This document shows, one piece after another, positions 8,443-17,015 of a stretch of DNA of 64,000 nucleotides (positions are counted from its first letter, which is position 1; each line of letters starts with the position of its first letter). The notes under the pieces are model-generated. The model had not been told where the DNA came from. It saw only the letters and a program-made list of their open reading frames with translations, and made no database searches. The position numbers and the translations under genes were made by a program. Source of the DNA: Cymbomonas tetramitiformis. Its lineage: Eukaryota > Chlorophyta > Pyramimonadophyceae > Pyramimonadales > Pyramimonadaceae. Where the stretch lies: assembly GCA_001247695.2 (NCBI GenBank), contig LGRX02035171.1, forward strand, positions 91,642 through 155,641, read 5' to 3'.

Positions 8443-9594
8443 TTATGTGTCCGTTTCTACAGCGATTAATCTTGCGTTGATATCTTTTAGCTGATGCATG
8501 AAAAGCGCGCACATCTCTTGGGCGCATTTTTGCGCAATCTTGCGAATCTCTTTTTTTACAGTATCGGCTTGTGTGTGTAAGTCGGGAGCCTGGGTCAATG
8601 ATACGCCATTTTCGGAATCCATGGATGACATTTCAGACACCTCTGTGGATTTTTTAATGTTGTCCTTGTTATCAAAAATGACGCTATTGATCTTCCGTAG
8701 CGTATCCAGCGTCATTTTGGTGAGCGATACCGGTTCATACAGCCCGCTGTTGTTTGTGTCGTACACATCGGGTATGTATATTTGTTTGTTCTCGTAATTC
8801 TCGGTCAGCTCGTTGATGGATGATTGAACGTGCTGATCGAAATAAGTTTGGAAAGCGCTGTCCTGACCTTGAGTATCATTAGTTTCCAAATTCACATCGC
8901 ACAGAGGAAAATGTAACCGGCACTGCGTGCTCGGAGCTTCGGTCTTTTGCTTTTTTCCCTCGTAAATTTTGGAATGGCACAATTTGCTTTGCAGTTGTCT
9001 TTTTTTGGCAATGTTGCTATTTTGACCGTCCGTGTGATCAATACTTGTGAGGCTTCGAAAGAATTTCGGTTCGAAGCGGCTATAGAAATATCTTACGCAT
9101 ATTGTAGGTGTACACGCGGCTGGAGGGAAATTGTCGAATTCTCTTGGCAAGTTTTTCTTCTTCTTGTTCTTCATGCTTTTAAAGTATTGAGCGTACACGC
9201 AATCTGATATATTGAGTGGAAGTTTAGGATGGCTGTTCCCGCGTTTTAAATCATTTATCATAATAAAGCTCTGGAACAATTTGTTATCGTACTTTTGTAC
9301 CAGCTTCATGTGCAAATGTTCATCATTCACGTATCTGTAAGCGTAACTGACAACAGCATCAGACAACAAGTCGCTCGTCTTTTGTGTTTTTAAGGTTTGC
9401 TGTATTTTTTTGTACTCGTTCCACTCGTACGACGTGCCGATGTGGGCGGTATAAAAGGATACACCAGCAATTTTGATGATCTGGATATTTTTTCGTGGAT
9501 CAGGTTGTAAGGTGTATTTTTCTGGATAGCGTATAATTTGCATCCATTGCTCGTACTCCTTATTGGCCTGCTCCGACGATGTTTTCTTATCCAT
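8443..9594 (-). CDS. Hypothetical protein beside the virus insertion
   Basis: The protein has 383 residues when started at the ATG at 9594 (MDKKTSSEQANKEYEQW). The open frame runs on upstream into the viral inverted repeat, but that part is compositionally different and is rejected. Residues 1-150 contain IRYPEKYTLQPDPRKN, then IAGVSFYTAHIGTSYEWNEYKK, a possible compact N-terminal domain. A basic linker (KSMKNKKKKNLPREF) and an acidic, Asn/Thr-rich C-terminal half follow, ending in a helix (QKCAQEMCALFMHQL). I do not recognise it. Its promoter region (9595-9758) abuts the integrated virus. Confidence 0.6.
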   Translation of the reverse strand: MDKKTSSEQANKEYEQWMQIIRYPEKYTLQPDPRKNIQIIKIAGVSFYTAHIGTSYEWNEYKKIQQTLKTQKTSDLLSDAVVSYAYRYVNDEHLHMKLVQKYDNKLFQSFIMINDLKRGNSHPKLPLNISDCVYAQYFKSMKNKKKKNLPREFDNFPPAACTPTICVRYFYSRFEPKFFRSLTSIDHTDGQNSNIAKKRQLQSKLCHSKIYEGKKQKTEAPSTQCRLHFPLCDVNLETNDTQGQDSAFQTYFDQHVQSSINELTENYENKQIYIPDVYDTNNSGLYEPVSLTKMTLDTLRKINSVIFDNKDNIKKSTEVSEMSSMDSENGVSLTQAPDLHTQADTVKKEIRKIAQKCAQEMCALFMHQLKDINARLIAVETDT

Positions 9595-9684
9595 GATGTT
9601 TAAGTGTGTTTGGTGGAAACGCTTCTCCGCAACAATAGGAGCGGTCCATACACACAACAAAACATAGGCGCAAGTGAGCGCGTA

Positions 9685-9702
9685 AGCGTGTATATATACG
9701 CA
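9685..9702 (-). promoter_or_regulatory. TATA promoter motif of the 9594 gene
   Basis: CGTGTATATATACG at 9687-9700 lies about 93 bp upstream of the start codon and matches motifs at about 4935 and 6553. Confidence 0.4.
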
Positions 9703-9780
9703 CCGTTTCTTTTTCCTTAATATGCGGTAGTCATCATGGAGGTGGTAACGACGCCTTCGGTCTCTTATCCACGTCAGCAT

Positions 9781-9904
9781 ACCACGTCGACGTGGGCCAA
9801 TTAGAATGCAGTATTTCGTCCACGTGTCGCAACGCAGCCAAAGGGCGGCTGCGATCAAAGACACGTGGCAAAAATACTGCATTCTAATTGGTCCACGAGG
9901 TGGT
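9781..9904. repeat. Large imperfect palindrome near the left virus end
   Basis: Arms of about 58 bp: ACCACGTCGACGTGGGCCAA to CAACGCAGCC pairs with GGCTGCGATCAAAGACACG to TCCACGAGGTGGT around a 6-8 nt loop. Shared arm blocks are ATACTGCATTCTAATTGG and ACACGTGG. It can form a cruciform or hairpin next to the terminus. Confidence 0.85.
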
Positions 9905-10264
9905 ATGGTGACGTGGATTTCAAGACCTATGGTCTCCTACGTGTCACTGATTATCACATATGTCCCTGGCATATACGGCGTTATACGTAGTAGTAGTGCT
10001 ATAAGGTACGGCGTACGAATTGTACCAATAATATTGCGACACGTGTCACCTTGGTGCTGTAAGGTACGGCGTATGAATACGCCGCAGTTACATATAAACC
10101 TGAAATTTGCGGGCAACAAAATTTAACTTTGGGATCGCGATTTAATTTACATATACGATGATGATGATTGATGAAAAGATAAATAGATAAATAATAATAA
10201 TAATAATAATAATAGGTTGGATGTTTGATAACAATATATACTCATATTTTTGTGTTTTCCATGC

Positions 10265-10391
10265 GGTTGGAGGTTGGCGGTTGGAGGTTTGTTTTGAAAC
10301 TTTTCTGTGAGAAGATTTGCGGATTCCGTCAAATTACAAAGTTTGATATAAAAAACTTTTTAAATGAACCTCCAACCGCCAACCTCCAACC
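10265..10391. repeat. 127-bp inverted repeat element, left TIR copy
   Basis: The 25-bp arms are perfectly complementary. The left arm starts GGTTGGAGGTTGG and the right arm ends CCAACCTCCAACC, around a 77-nt loop. The loop holds the conserved core AGATTTGCGGATTCCG (reverse strand CGGAATCCGCAAATCT). The arm is itself made of GGTTGGA-like G-rich repeats. The same element occurs at 22476-22602 and 32222-32348. Confidence 0.85.
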
Positions 10392-10480
10392 TCAAAAATA
10401 ATCAAAATTTCGGGTGGAATCAAAATATAAATTTTGAAATGTTTAATTTACCGATAGCGATGATGATGATGAATAAAACG

Positions 10481-10834
10481 ATTACCGCACCAGCATTAAA
10501 TATATATAATAAATATTTGCTGATACGGTAAATATCTATTACTTGACAGTAAATAATTACCGACGCGGTAATCACAGTGTTAAGGATATCATTACCGCAT
10601 CAGGATTAATAAATATATAATAATATTTGCTGACGCGGTAATCACAGTGTTAAGGATATCATTACCGCATCAGGATTAATAAATATATAATAATATTTGC
10701 TGACGCGGTAATCACAGTGTTAAGCATATCATTACCGCGTGGGTAGTCAAAACTTTCACGTAACAGATAATGATTCAAACGATTACCGGATGGTGATTAA
10801 TATTATATATATTAATTTTGACAGTGCGGTAACT
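10481..10834. repeat. Array of 52-bp ATTACCG palindromes, left TIR
   Basis: The units begin ATTACCG and end CGGTAAT with an AT-rich centre. Clear 52-bp units lie at 10481-10532, 10591-10642 and 10661-10712; degenerate ones start at 10731 and 10782. A short 17-bp version (ATTACCGACGCGGTAAT) is at 10556-10572. Units are separated by an 18-nt spacer, CACAGTGTTAAGGATATC, giving a 70-bp period. Confidence 0.85.
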
Positions 10835-10881
10835 CGACATTCGATGATATTTACCATATATTTGGCGATGTTAAACTAAAT

Positions 10882-11397
10882 TTATCTTAACCAGTTAATA
10901 TCTCTTTCGAGATTACATTTATAACAATAATAAAAACATTCAAAGTTTGATCTATTACCATATACAGGTTCGTGTTCAGCGGATAATTTATAGAATTGTA
11001 TTCTTCTTTTGGGCAATACAATTTGAATGTCATTTCGATATAGTTCTCGTATATATTGAGTTACCAATACTGAACAAGGCATAATCAATATGAATGGTTT
11101 ATCGATCTTCTTCAATTTAATCATTATATCTTTTTTCAATGTAAACGGTGGATTACTGATAATAATATCATAATCTAATTTATCAACCATTTCAAAGAAA
11201 TCATATTCTTTTTCATGTATTACATCGGTACATCCCATATCTTTTAATAGTTGACCCGAACGACCATCCATATAAAAAGGCTCATAAATCACTTTATCTT
11301 TCCACGGTTCTATTATATGTTGAATGTTTTGAAAAGCCGATAAGGGTGTCCCGTAGTCATCGAATTTTAGAAATGTTTTTGTTGAAAAGGAAGCCAT
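10882..11397 (-). CDS. DNA N6-adenine methyltransferase
   Basis: The protein has 171 residues. The catalytic motif IV is NPPF at residues 82-85, within YDIIISNPPFTLKKD. Upstream, VIYEPFYMDGRSGQLLKDMG (about 36-55) fits the AdoMet-binding motif I region. A Cys-rich tail (FECFYYCYKC) ends the protein. The family methylates adenine in DNA; here it may protect viral DNA or regulate it. The last 23 codons lie inside the left TIR, so the same tail recurs at the other end of the virus. Confidence 0.8.
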   Translation of the reverse strand: MASFSTKTFLKFDDYGTPLSAFQNIQHIIEPWKDKVIYEPFYMDGRSGQLLKDMGCTDVIHEKEYDFFEMVDKLDYDIIISNPPFTLKKDIMIKLKKIDKPFILIMPCSVLVTQYIRELYRNDIQIVLPKRRIQFYKLSAEHEPVYGNRSNFECFYYCYKCNLERDINWLR

Positions 11398-11551
11398 TTA
11401 CATTAAACATATATTATTTGAACTCAATCCAACCACGATCTTTTAAGTATTGAATATAATCATTGATACTTTTGAATATAAATCTATATAAGTTTTCTAT
11501 ATTCTTTCTTGAAACTTTTGAAATCATTTTATATATATATATTATATATAA

Positions 11552-11770
11552 ATGAAAAAACCTGCATTGATTCCCGTCGGTATGAAATATTCACAAGATA
11601 AACAAGATAGAAATCGTGATAGTAAAGGTAAACATTTGATGGAATATGAACATAGTCAATCTGTTAAATCACGCAGAAGAGAGTCAAAAGGAACAACATC
11701 AGTAATGAAGAAACTATGGGCGAAAGCCAGAGCTCAAAATAAGAAATCTATCAAAGGTATTAAATTATAA
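11552..11770 (+). CDS. Small basic protein
   Basis: 72 residues, very rich in Lys, Arg and Ser (for example SRRRESKGTTSVMKKLWAKARAQ). It starts just after a TATATATATATTATATAT run and lies 52 bp before the recombinase gene. It may bind nucleic acid. No family is recognised. Confidence 0.55.
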   Translation: MKKPALIPVGMKYSQDKQDRNRDSKGKHLMEYEHSQSVKSRRRESKGTTSVMKKLWAKARAQNKKSIKGIKL

Positions 11771-11822
11771 GTTAAGTGCGTCGTAAACAGCTTAAGAAAA
11801 TGAGTATTAGTAATATATAATA

Positions 11823-13274
11823 ATGAGCACTACTACACAAACTACTAATACAACCGTTAAAAAGAATCCTTATCAAAAAGCGTGTATTGCAAAGAAACCC
11901 GAACAATACAAATGCTGTCGAGCTTTGCAAGAGGCTCGTCGTGGTATTAAAAAACAAATCGTTTTATTAAATAAAATGAATTGGTTCTTCAATAGTAAAA
12001 CTAAAGATGCATTAAAAGAACTTCGTGAAATGACTGATGATAATGGTAACAAGCCTTATAAAGATGTTTATATTAATATAGAAAATGAAGTTATCGATTC
12101 CGCGACCGAATACATTGATCATGTATGTGACACTATTGTTAATGAACCTTCAACTACAGAATCAAACCAAAAGGAACCTAATAATGTTGAACCAGATAGT
12201 TGTCCTATCAAGAAGATAAATGAATTGAAACCAAGTGAAGTATATTTGATGAATTATGAAGAACTTGCAACAAAGGTTATCAATGATTTGGAATTAACAA
12301 AGAATGAAGACCAAACTGAAAACGATAATATTATCAATGAATTTTTAAATGTAAGGTTGTATGATGGAAATGTTGATGTGGTGTATACTTGGGAACAATT
12401 CGAAAAGGATGTAGAGAATGTATATGCTCAATCTGGGAAAACATTAAAAGATTATAAAAGTAGAGCACGTAAAGTGACAACTACAGACCATCATATACAT
12501 GATGTAGAGTATTCTATCAAACAAGGTTTTAATGTTTTCAAAGAAGAAATGAATAAAGCATATAAATACGATCATTTAGCAAAATCGGTCTTGTGTGTGA
12601 TTACTAAAATTTACGATGAATGTGATAATAGTTTTCCATATTTGAAAAAGAATCCTGAAATATACAAAGAACTGATTGAATTCAAAGATTATCTACATCA
12701 AAAGGCTACTGATCATTCTCAAAAGAAGAATGAAGATATGTATATCATTCCATATGAAAAACTTGTAGAGATTAAACAAAGTAGTAACGATTTACTATTA
12801 AACATGATTATTGAGTTTCCAATGAGAGATGATTTTAGTGCGATTCAAGTATATGATAATATGGAAGAATTAGGTAAAGATGAAGAACATACTAAGAAAA
12901 ATTATTATGTAAGAGACATTGGTAAATTAGTATTCAATAAAACGAAGACAAGTGATAAATATAAGTTTGATTTTACAGTAGGAGATGAGTTGAAGAATAT
13001 GCTTGAAGATGATTTACAAAGTGATCCAAGAACATACTTGTTTTCACACAAAGACCATCCCGATAAACCAGCGGGGCAAATGAGCGGTAATCGAATCAAT
13101 AGATTGTTTTTCAAACACGGAATAAAAGAGAAGGTTGGTTTTAATACAATACGAAAATCAGTAGAAACCTATTATAAAGATGCACCATTTGATAAAAGGT
13201 ATGAAATAGCTAAACAACTTGGTCATACGGTTTCAATCGCAAAAACGTTCTATACTTGTACTGGTGAATCTTAA
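11823..13274 (+). CDS. Tyrosine recombinase (integrase)
   Basis: The protein has 483 residues. The C-terminal catalytic domain shows the second Arg box as FNTIRKS (Arg444), the LGHT box (His468) and the nucleophile in KTFYTCTGES (Tyr477). A first Arg is probably in EFPMRDDFS (about 338). The N-terminal 300 residues are charged and helical and include a core-binding-like domain (about 170-300). The family catalyses site-specific strand exchange, here probably virus integration and excision. It replaces the rve integrase of classical polintons. Confidence 0.85.
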   Translation: MSTTTQTTNTTVKKNPYQKACIAKKPEQYKCCRALQEARRGIKKQIVLLNKMNWFFNSKTKDALKELREMTDDNGNKPYKDVYINIENEVIDSATEYIDHVCDTIVNEPSTTESNQKEPNNVEPDSCPIKKINELKPSEVYLMNYEELATKVINDLELTKNEDQTENDNIINEFLNVRLYDGNVDVVYTWEQFEKDVENVYAQSGKTLKDYKSRARKVTTTDHHIHDVEYSIKQGFNVFKEEMNKAYKYDHLAKSVLCVITKIYDECDNSFPYLKKNPEIYKELIEFKDYLHQKATDHSQKKNEDMYIIPYEKLVEIKQSSNDLLLNMIIEFPMRDDFSAIQVYDNMEELGKDEEHTKKNYYVRDIGKLVFNKTKTSDKYKFDFTVGDELKNMLEDDLQSDPRTYLFSHKDHPDKPAGQMSGNRINRLFFKHGIKEKVGFNTIRKSVETYYKDAPFDKRYEIAKQLGHTVSIAKTFYTCTGES

Positions 13275-13303
13275 TAATAATTATCTGTTACTTGACAGTT
13301 TAT

Positions 13304-13390
13304 AATACCGACGCGGTAATCACAGTGTTAACGATCTCATTACCGCACGGGCAAAATAATATATATAAAATTTAATCCCAACACGGTAAT
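13304..13390. repeat. 52-bp palindrome cluster between convergent genes
   Basis: A short palindrome (ATACCGACGCGGTAAT, about 13304-13320), an 18-nt spacer (CACAGTGTTAACGATCTC) and a 52-bp ATTACCG...CGGTAAT unit at 13339-13390 reproduce the TIR arrangement. The cluster lies 30 bp past the recombinase stop and 22 bp past the stop of the opposing gene. Confidence 0.8.
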
Positions 13391-13412
13391 GCATTAATTA
13401 AACATATATTGT

Positions 13413-13826
13413 CTATCGAGGTATCTTCGGGTAATACGATTTAGTGTATAAAATCTCGGGCATGAATTCAATCCAATCATCACAGTATTCTTTTATAAAC
13501 GAACGAAGATCGTCGTAACTACCATCATCTTCTATATCACTCCATCTATATCTATATGTCTTTATATCTTTCTTTTTTGGTTTTTCAAATGATTCACGGT
13601 ATAACGACATTAAGAACACTTTAAAATCGGTGCCTAATAGTTTTAGTAGTTTTACAAAAGGTACATTCTTTTTTATTTGACCTACAACGAAAAACAATAA
13701 TAAATATTCATTCGTATTGAACATACCGAATTCCTTGGGATATTTACGTTTCTCATCCATTAGATAATCGAATTCATTTGATTGTTTTAGATGGTTAATC
13801 ATCTTTAATGCGAATGATGTTGTCAT
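13413..13826 (-). CDS. Hypothetical protein
   Basis: 137 residues, helical, with a central hydrophobic stretch (YLLLFFVVGQI) and a Tyr-rich C-terminus (PEILYTKSYYPKIPR). An AT-rich leader containing TATATTTTTATA precedes the ATG. No family is recognised. Confidence 0.55.
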   Translation of the reverse strand: MTTSFALKMINHLKQSNEFDYLMDEKRKYPKEFGMFNTNEYLLLFFVVGQIKKNVPFVKLLKLLGTDFKVFLMSLYRESFEKPKKKDIKTYRYRWSDIEDDGSYDDLRSFIKEYCDDWIEFMPEILYTKSYYPKIPR

Positions 13827-13868
13827 ATTTTTATATTTTTATATTAGTATCATATATTTTAAGTTATT

Positions 13869-14243
13869 TTATGCGATCCTCATTCTAACATATCCATCGC
13901 TATCAGTGTATAGTTCACTTACCTGAATTTTTGGTGGGATTGTTGGTGATACGCCAGAGTCAAGTGATCGTGGAATATTCGCCAAACGAAATATAGTGTT
14001 GCCGTCAACTCCTCCACCACTCGACGCAACGTTAAAAAAAACATTTCCATTATCGAATCCTGTATTTCTAGTGCTATCCATATCAACGCTTGTAGTTTTA
14101 GCAAACATCAATAATCTCGATTGTTCATTGCCTCCTTTCGGTCTCATATTTATATCTCTACAGGTTACTTCTCCACCGAGAGGCGAAGTTGTTCGTGTAT
14201 ATATTTTACTTGTAGCTTGAGCTTGTTTACCGATACAATTCAT
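13869..14243 (-). CDS. Small fibre-like protein with conserved N-terminal tag
   Basis: 124 residues, beginning MNCIGKQAQATSKIYT. This matches the (F/V/I)GK-x-tag at the start of the three genes that follow. The rest is Gly/Ser/Asn-rich and beta-like (GFDNGNVFFNVASSGGGVDG), as in short tail or spike proteins. The shared tag suggests it is anchored to the same virion partner as its neighbours. Confidence 0.55.
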   Translation of the reverse strand: MNCIGKQAQATSKIYTRTTSPLGGEVTCRDINMRPKGGNEQSRLLMFAKTTSVDMDSTRNTGFDNGNVFFNVASSGGGVDGNTIFRLANIPRSLDSGVSPTIPPKIQVSELYTDSDGYVRMRIA

Positions 14244-14287
14244 GTCTTATATATAATAATATATATATTTATTTTTAATTTTACTTT

Positions 14288-14572
14288 TTATGTTTTTATC
14301 TTAAGAGTACCTGCATCGTTCCAAATGTAATTGTTTAAACTTGGTTCGGTCGTTGGTAGTCCTACGAGTTGCATTTGAAGAAACTCGGGCTGTTGTGTTG
14401 CTACTCGAAATTCAACCAAATTTGTTGCATTAATATCGATCGTAGTATCTTGTCCACTCATTTGTAGAATACATTCACCATCTGTAGCTCTTAAAAATAA
14501 AACTTCAGTTGATACATCATTTTTTGATGTAAATTTAGAACATTGACAGTTTTTACCGACAAAGTTAGCCAT
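14288..14572 (-). CDS. Small fibre-like protein with conserved N-terminal tag
   Basis: 94 residues from the ATG at 14572 (MANFVGKNCQCSKFTSKN). This start is preferred because of the FVGK tag and the TATATATAAAAAA leader; the longer frame upstream overlaps the next gene's end. Beta-rich body (DGECILQMSGQDTTIDINA) and Asn/Trp-containing end. It is probably a minor spike component. Confidence 0.6.
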   Translation of the reverse strand: MANFVGKNCQCSKFTSKNDVSTEVLFLRATDGECILQMSGQDTTIDINATNLVEFRVATQQPEFLQMQLVGLPTTEPSLNNYIWNDAGTLKIKT

Positions 14573-14598
14573 TTTTTTATATATATTATCTAATTTAT

Positions 14599-16992
14599 TT
14601 AAAATTGGAATCTTGCTTGAATATAACATAAAACAGCATCTGGACTGGGTAACGTCACAGTCTGCATACATACACCGATTATACCAGTAGTCAAACTAGG
14701 GAATGTACTAGCTGCAATACCACCAGTACGAACAGCTAACAACTGTCCACGCGTATACACACCATCGAGACATTTGACCGATGCAAACCCACTGACAAGA
14801 ACGAAACATGAAGCACCAGTTAATGAATCTGCTGTTACAATTCCCAATACGGCACAATTTTGAGTCAATTGCGTAGCAGTGCCTGCGTATGGTATAACAC
14901 CATTAACTGCTATAGTAGAAGTATCCAATTGAACCACCGTTCCTGATGTGATTGTAGAAGCAGATGTGTTAACCATCGTGTATACTTCACCAGTAAAGTT
15001 ATTAGGTGTAGTCGTTGTCTTATATGATGCAGTCAAACCTGTCAATGGTACGCCGTTTAACGTAAGGCTCGATGTTGGCGTTGTGTACGCCCAGTCCTGG
15101 GAATTCGTCATACGAATGGCTGTACAATCCAAATCACCTGTCAAATTTATATTTCCCCCAGTATTTCCAATTGCTAAGACTTGAGCCAGCGATCCAACCG
15201 ATCCACCAGCGACCGTACCAGTTCGTACCTCGTTACTGGCTGAATCGTAATACAATTGTAATGTTTCACTCGGTACATCGGGCGATGCTCGAATCGGTCT
15301 AATATAACATGAACTTGACAAACCTGGGTTCAATTCTGTGTTTGTACCGTTAATCACAATATTATTATTTAAACCATCTGCAAGACCACCTGTATTTTGA
15401 CCTGCCTTTGTTCCTATAAAGATGTTATTTGAACCACTCATACCGTTTTCTCCTGATTCGCTACCGATACATATATTGTTTTCACCAGTGGTCGCTCCGT
15501 TAGCCCCAGTCGATGTACCAAGACATATGTTTTCAGGTCCTAATATTTGTGTAGCATCAAGAATACCAAGGGCTTGTTTTCCTATCGATATAGAGTTATT
15601 GGGTGTTGCTGTAAACATATTACATCTAAAAGTTGATCCCGCGAATGCTCGTTGATATACTTGGAATGCACCTTCGTCAGGGGCTTGAACGCCGCCAAAA
15701 AAACCGATATCTGTTACTTGCGTTGAGTTACCTGCATTGCATACTCTTTCTAAATCACTTTGAGTTGTTTCAATCAATTCTTTCGAAGTATTATCGTAAT
15801 ACAATGGTAACATCGTTGTATCATCATACGTGACTGCACGTATCGGTGCTATGATACATGAATCGTTCAGTGTATTGTTTAATTCAACACCAGTAGCATT
15901 GATACAAATCGAATTATTGACTGCTACAGCGGAGCCCGAATTTTGATTCGCATTGCTTCCAATAGATACACTATTAATTCCGTGATTAAATTCACCTGCA
16001 AATTTTCCAATACAAACACTTGCTTCGCCACAATCATTTTGACCCGCATCGTCTCCAATCGCAACAACGAAATCGCTACAGTTATTGTTTCCCGCACCGC
16101 TTCCAATGCAAACTGCATCATTTGTAGTTTCAGCGTTGAACGATAGTGTATTACGACCGATAGCAATCGAACGGTTTCCAATGTGGTCTGTATTGGTATA
16201 AAGTTGAGTCTGCTCTCCTATCGAAACTTTCCCAGCTCCGCCCGTTCCTGATTCGAGTCGAATATTATTACCACTGATTGTTTCTTGGTCGATAGTCATC
16301 GTACCAGTACCAGTAAATGAAACATCTTGAGCGTTTGTAGTTGAACCGATAGCACAAACACTTTGTAAATCTTGAGAGCCGCCACCGCCTGGTAGATTGG
16401 TCAAACCTGATCCGTCACCACTGATAATTCCACCTGGGTTCACTGTAAGGTTACCACCGTTCAATATAACATCGCCATCGTTCACAAGGATTCCCGCTCC
16501 CAAAGCACCAACGTTCATTGTCATTTGTTGGAACTGCATCTCGTTGATACCTGTATCACTCATCGATAATCTTACCTGTTGAATGGGTTGAGTCGATGAT
16601 ATTTGAAATGTGCTATCTAATGCATCTAAACCTATTTTGAATTTTTCCTCGGTTGCAGGGTTATTCAAAACAAAGTCATTAATAGCTATACCTGTGTGAA
16701 CCCTTAACGTTCCATCAGTTTCTATATTGAATTGTTGTCGATGATTTGCAGGATCTGGGTCGCTTGTATCGAAAAATTTTAAATCGTTTTGATAATTAAA
16801 ATCGCTCGCCATAGTAATCTCGTTAACTGGATTGCTTGCTACACCAATTTTATTCGCTTGCAACTCATTCACAACCAGCGGGTCAGGTATCACGCCCGGG
16901 TCTCCTGGATTCACACCTTGTCCATTTATCGATAATGTTTTCGTATTAAAATTCGTAGCATCGCTTGTCTTTCCTACGAAATTAGTTGACAT
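14599..16992 (-). CDS. Large fibre/adhesin-like protein with YadA-head-type repeats
   Basis: 797 residues. The start MSTNFVGKTSDATNFNTKTL carries the shared tag. The middle (about 270-380 and 470-560) contains repeated IG-x-x-AG motifs such as VCIGSGAGNN, VAIGDDAGQN, VCIGKFAGEF and ICIGSESGEN, the signature of left-handed beta-roll heads seen in trimeric adhesins and phage fibres. Two related halves each end in a segment like YYDSASNE or YYDNTSKE. The C-terminus (after GEVYTMVNTSAST) has a different beta-rich domain. The likely role is host-cell attachment from the capsid surface. Confidence 0.7.
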   Translation of the reverse strand: MSTNFVGKTSDATNFNTKTLSINGQGVNPGDPGVIPDPLVVNELQANKIGVASNPVNEITMASDFNYQNDLKFFDTSDPDPANHRQQFNIETDGTLRVHTGIAINDFVLNNPATEEKFKIGLDALDSTFQISSTQPIQQVRLSMSDTGINEMQFQQMTMNVGALGAGILVNDGDVILNGGNLTVNPGGIISGDGSGLTNLPGGGGSQDLQSVCAIGSTTNAQDVSFTGTGTMTIDQETISGNNIRLESGTGGAGKVSIGEQTQLYTNTDHIGNRSIAIGRNTLSFNAETTNDAVCIGSGAGNNNCSDFVVAIGDDAGQNDCGEASVCIGKFAGEFNHGINSVSIGSNANQNSGSAVAVNNSICINATGVELNNTLNDSCIIAPIRAVTYDDTTMLPLYYDNTSKELIETTQSDLERVCNAGNSTQVTDIGFFGGVQAPDEGAFQVYQRAFAGSTFRCNMFTATPNNSISIGKQALGILDATQILGPENICLGTSTGANGATTGENNICIGSESGENGMSGSNNIFIGTKAGQNTGGLADGLNNNIVINGTNTELNPGLSSSCYIRPIRASPDVPSETLQLYYDSASNEVRTGTVAGGSVGSLAQVLAIGNTGGNINLTGDLDCTAIRMTNSQDWAYTTPTSSLTLNGVPLTGLTASYKTTTTPNNFTGEVYTMVNTSASTITSGTVVQLDTSTIAVNGVIPYAGTATQLTQNCAVLGIVTADSLTGASCFVLVSGFASVKCLDGVYTRGQLLAVRTGGIAASTFPSLTTGIIGVCMQTVTLPSPDAVLCYIQARFQF

Positions 16993-17015
16993 GATTTATA
17001 GTATATATTATATAT

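Larger units (their letters stand above)
9759..10951. repeat. Left terminal inverted repeat of the virus
   Basis: It pairs collinearly with 31662-32854 (coordinates sum to 42,613, so there is no net indel). The one difference I noticed is GACGTGG here against GCCGTGG in the other copy, near position 9912. It contains, from outside in, a long palindrome, a TAA/ATT microsatellite, the 127-bp inverted repeat, a 52-bp palindrome array and the last 23 codons of the methyltransferase gene. Confidence 0.95.

Noticed and set aside
9595..9882. 96-residue upstream extension of the 9594 minus-strand gene
   Set aside because: It runs through the promoter and across the viral TIR boundary; the peptide is low-quality and reads through the terminal palindrome.
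10147..10332. Conserved 61-residue frame present in both TIRs
   Set aside because: It is conserved only because the TIRs are identical; it translates a microsatellite (poly-Leu) and part of the 127-bp inverted repeat.
14599..16992. Bacterial adhesin gene transferred into the host
   Set aside because: The YadA-like repeats sit in a viral fibre cassette with the shared FVGK tag and viral AT content; a virion fibre explains them better.
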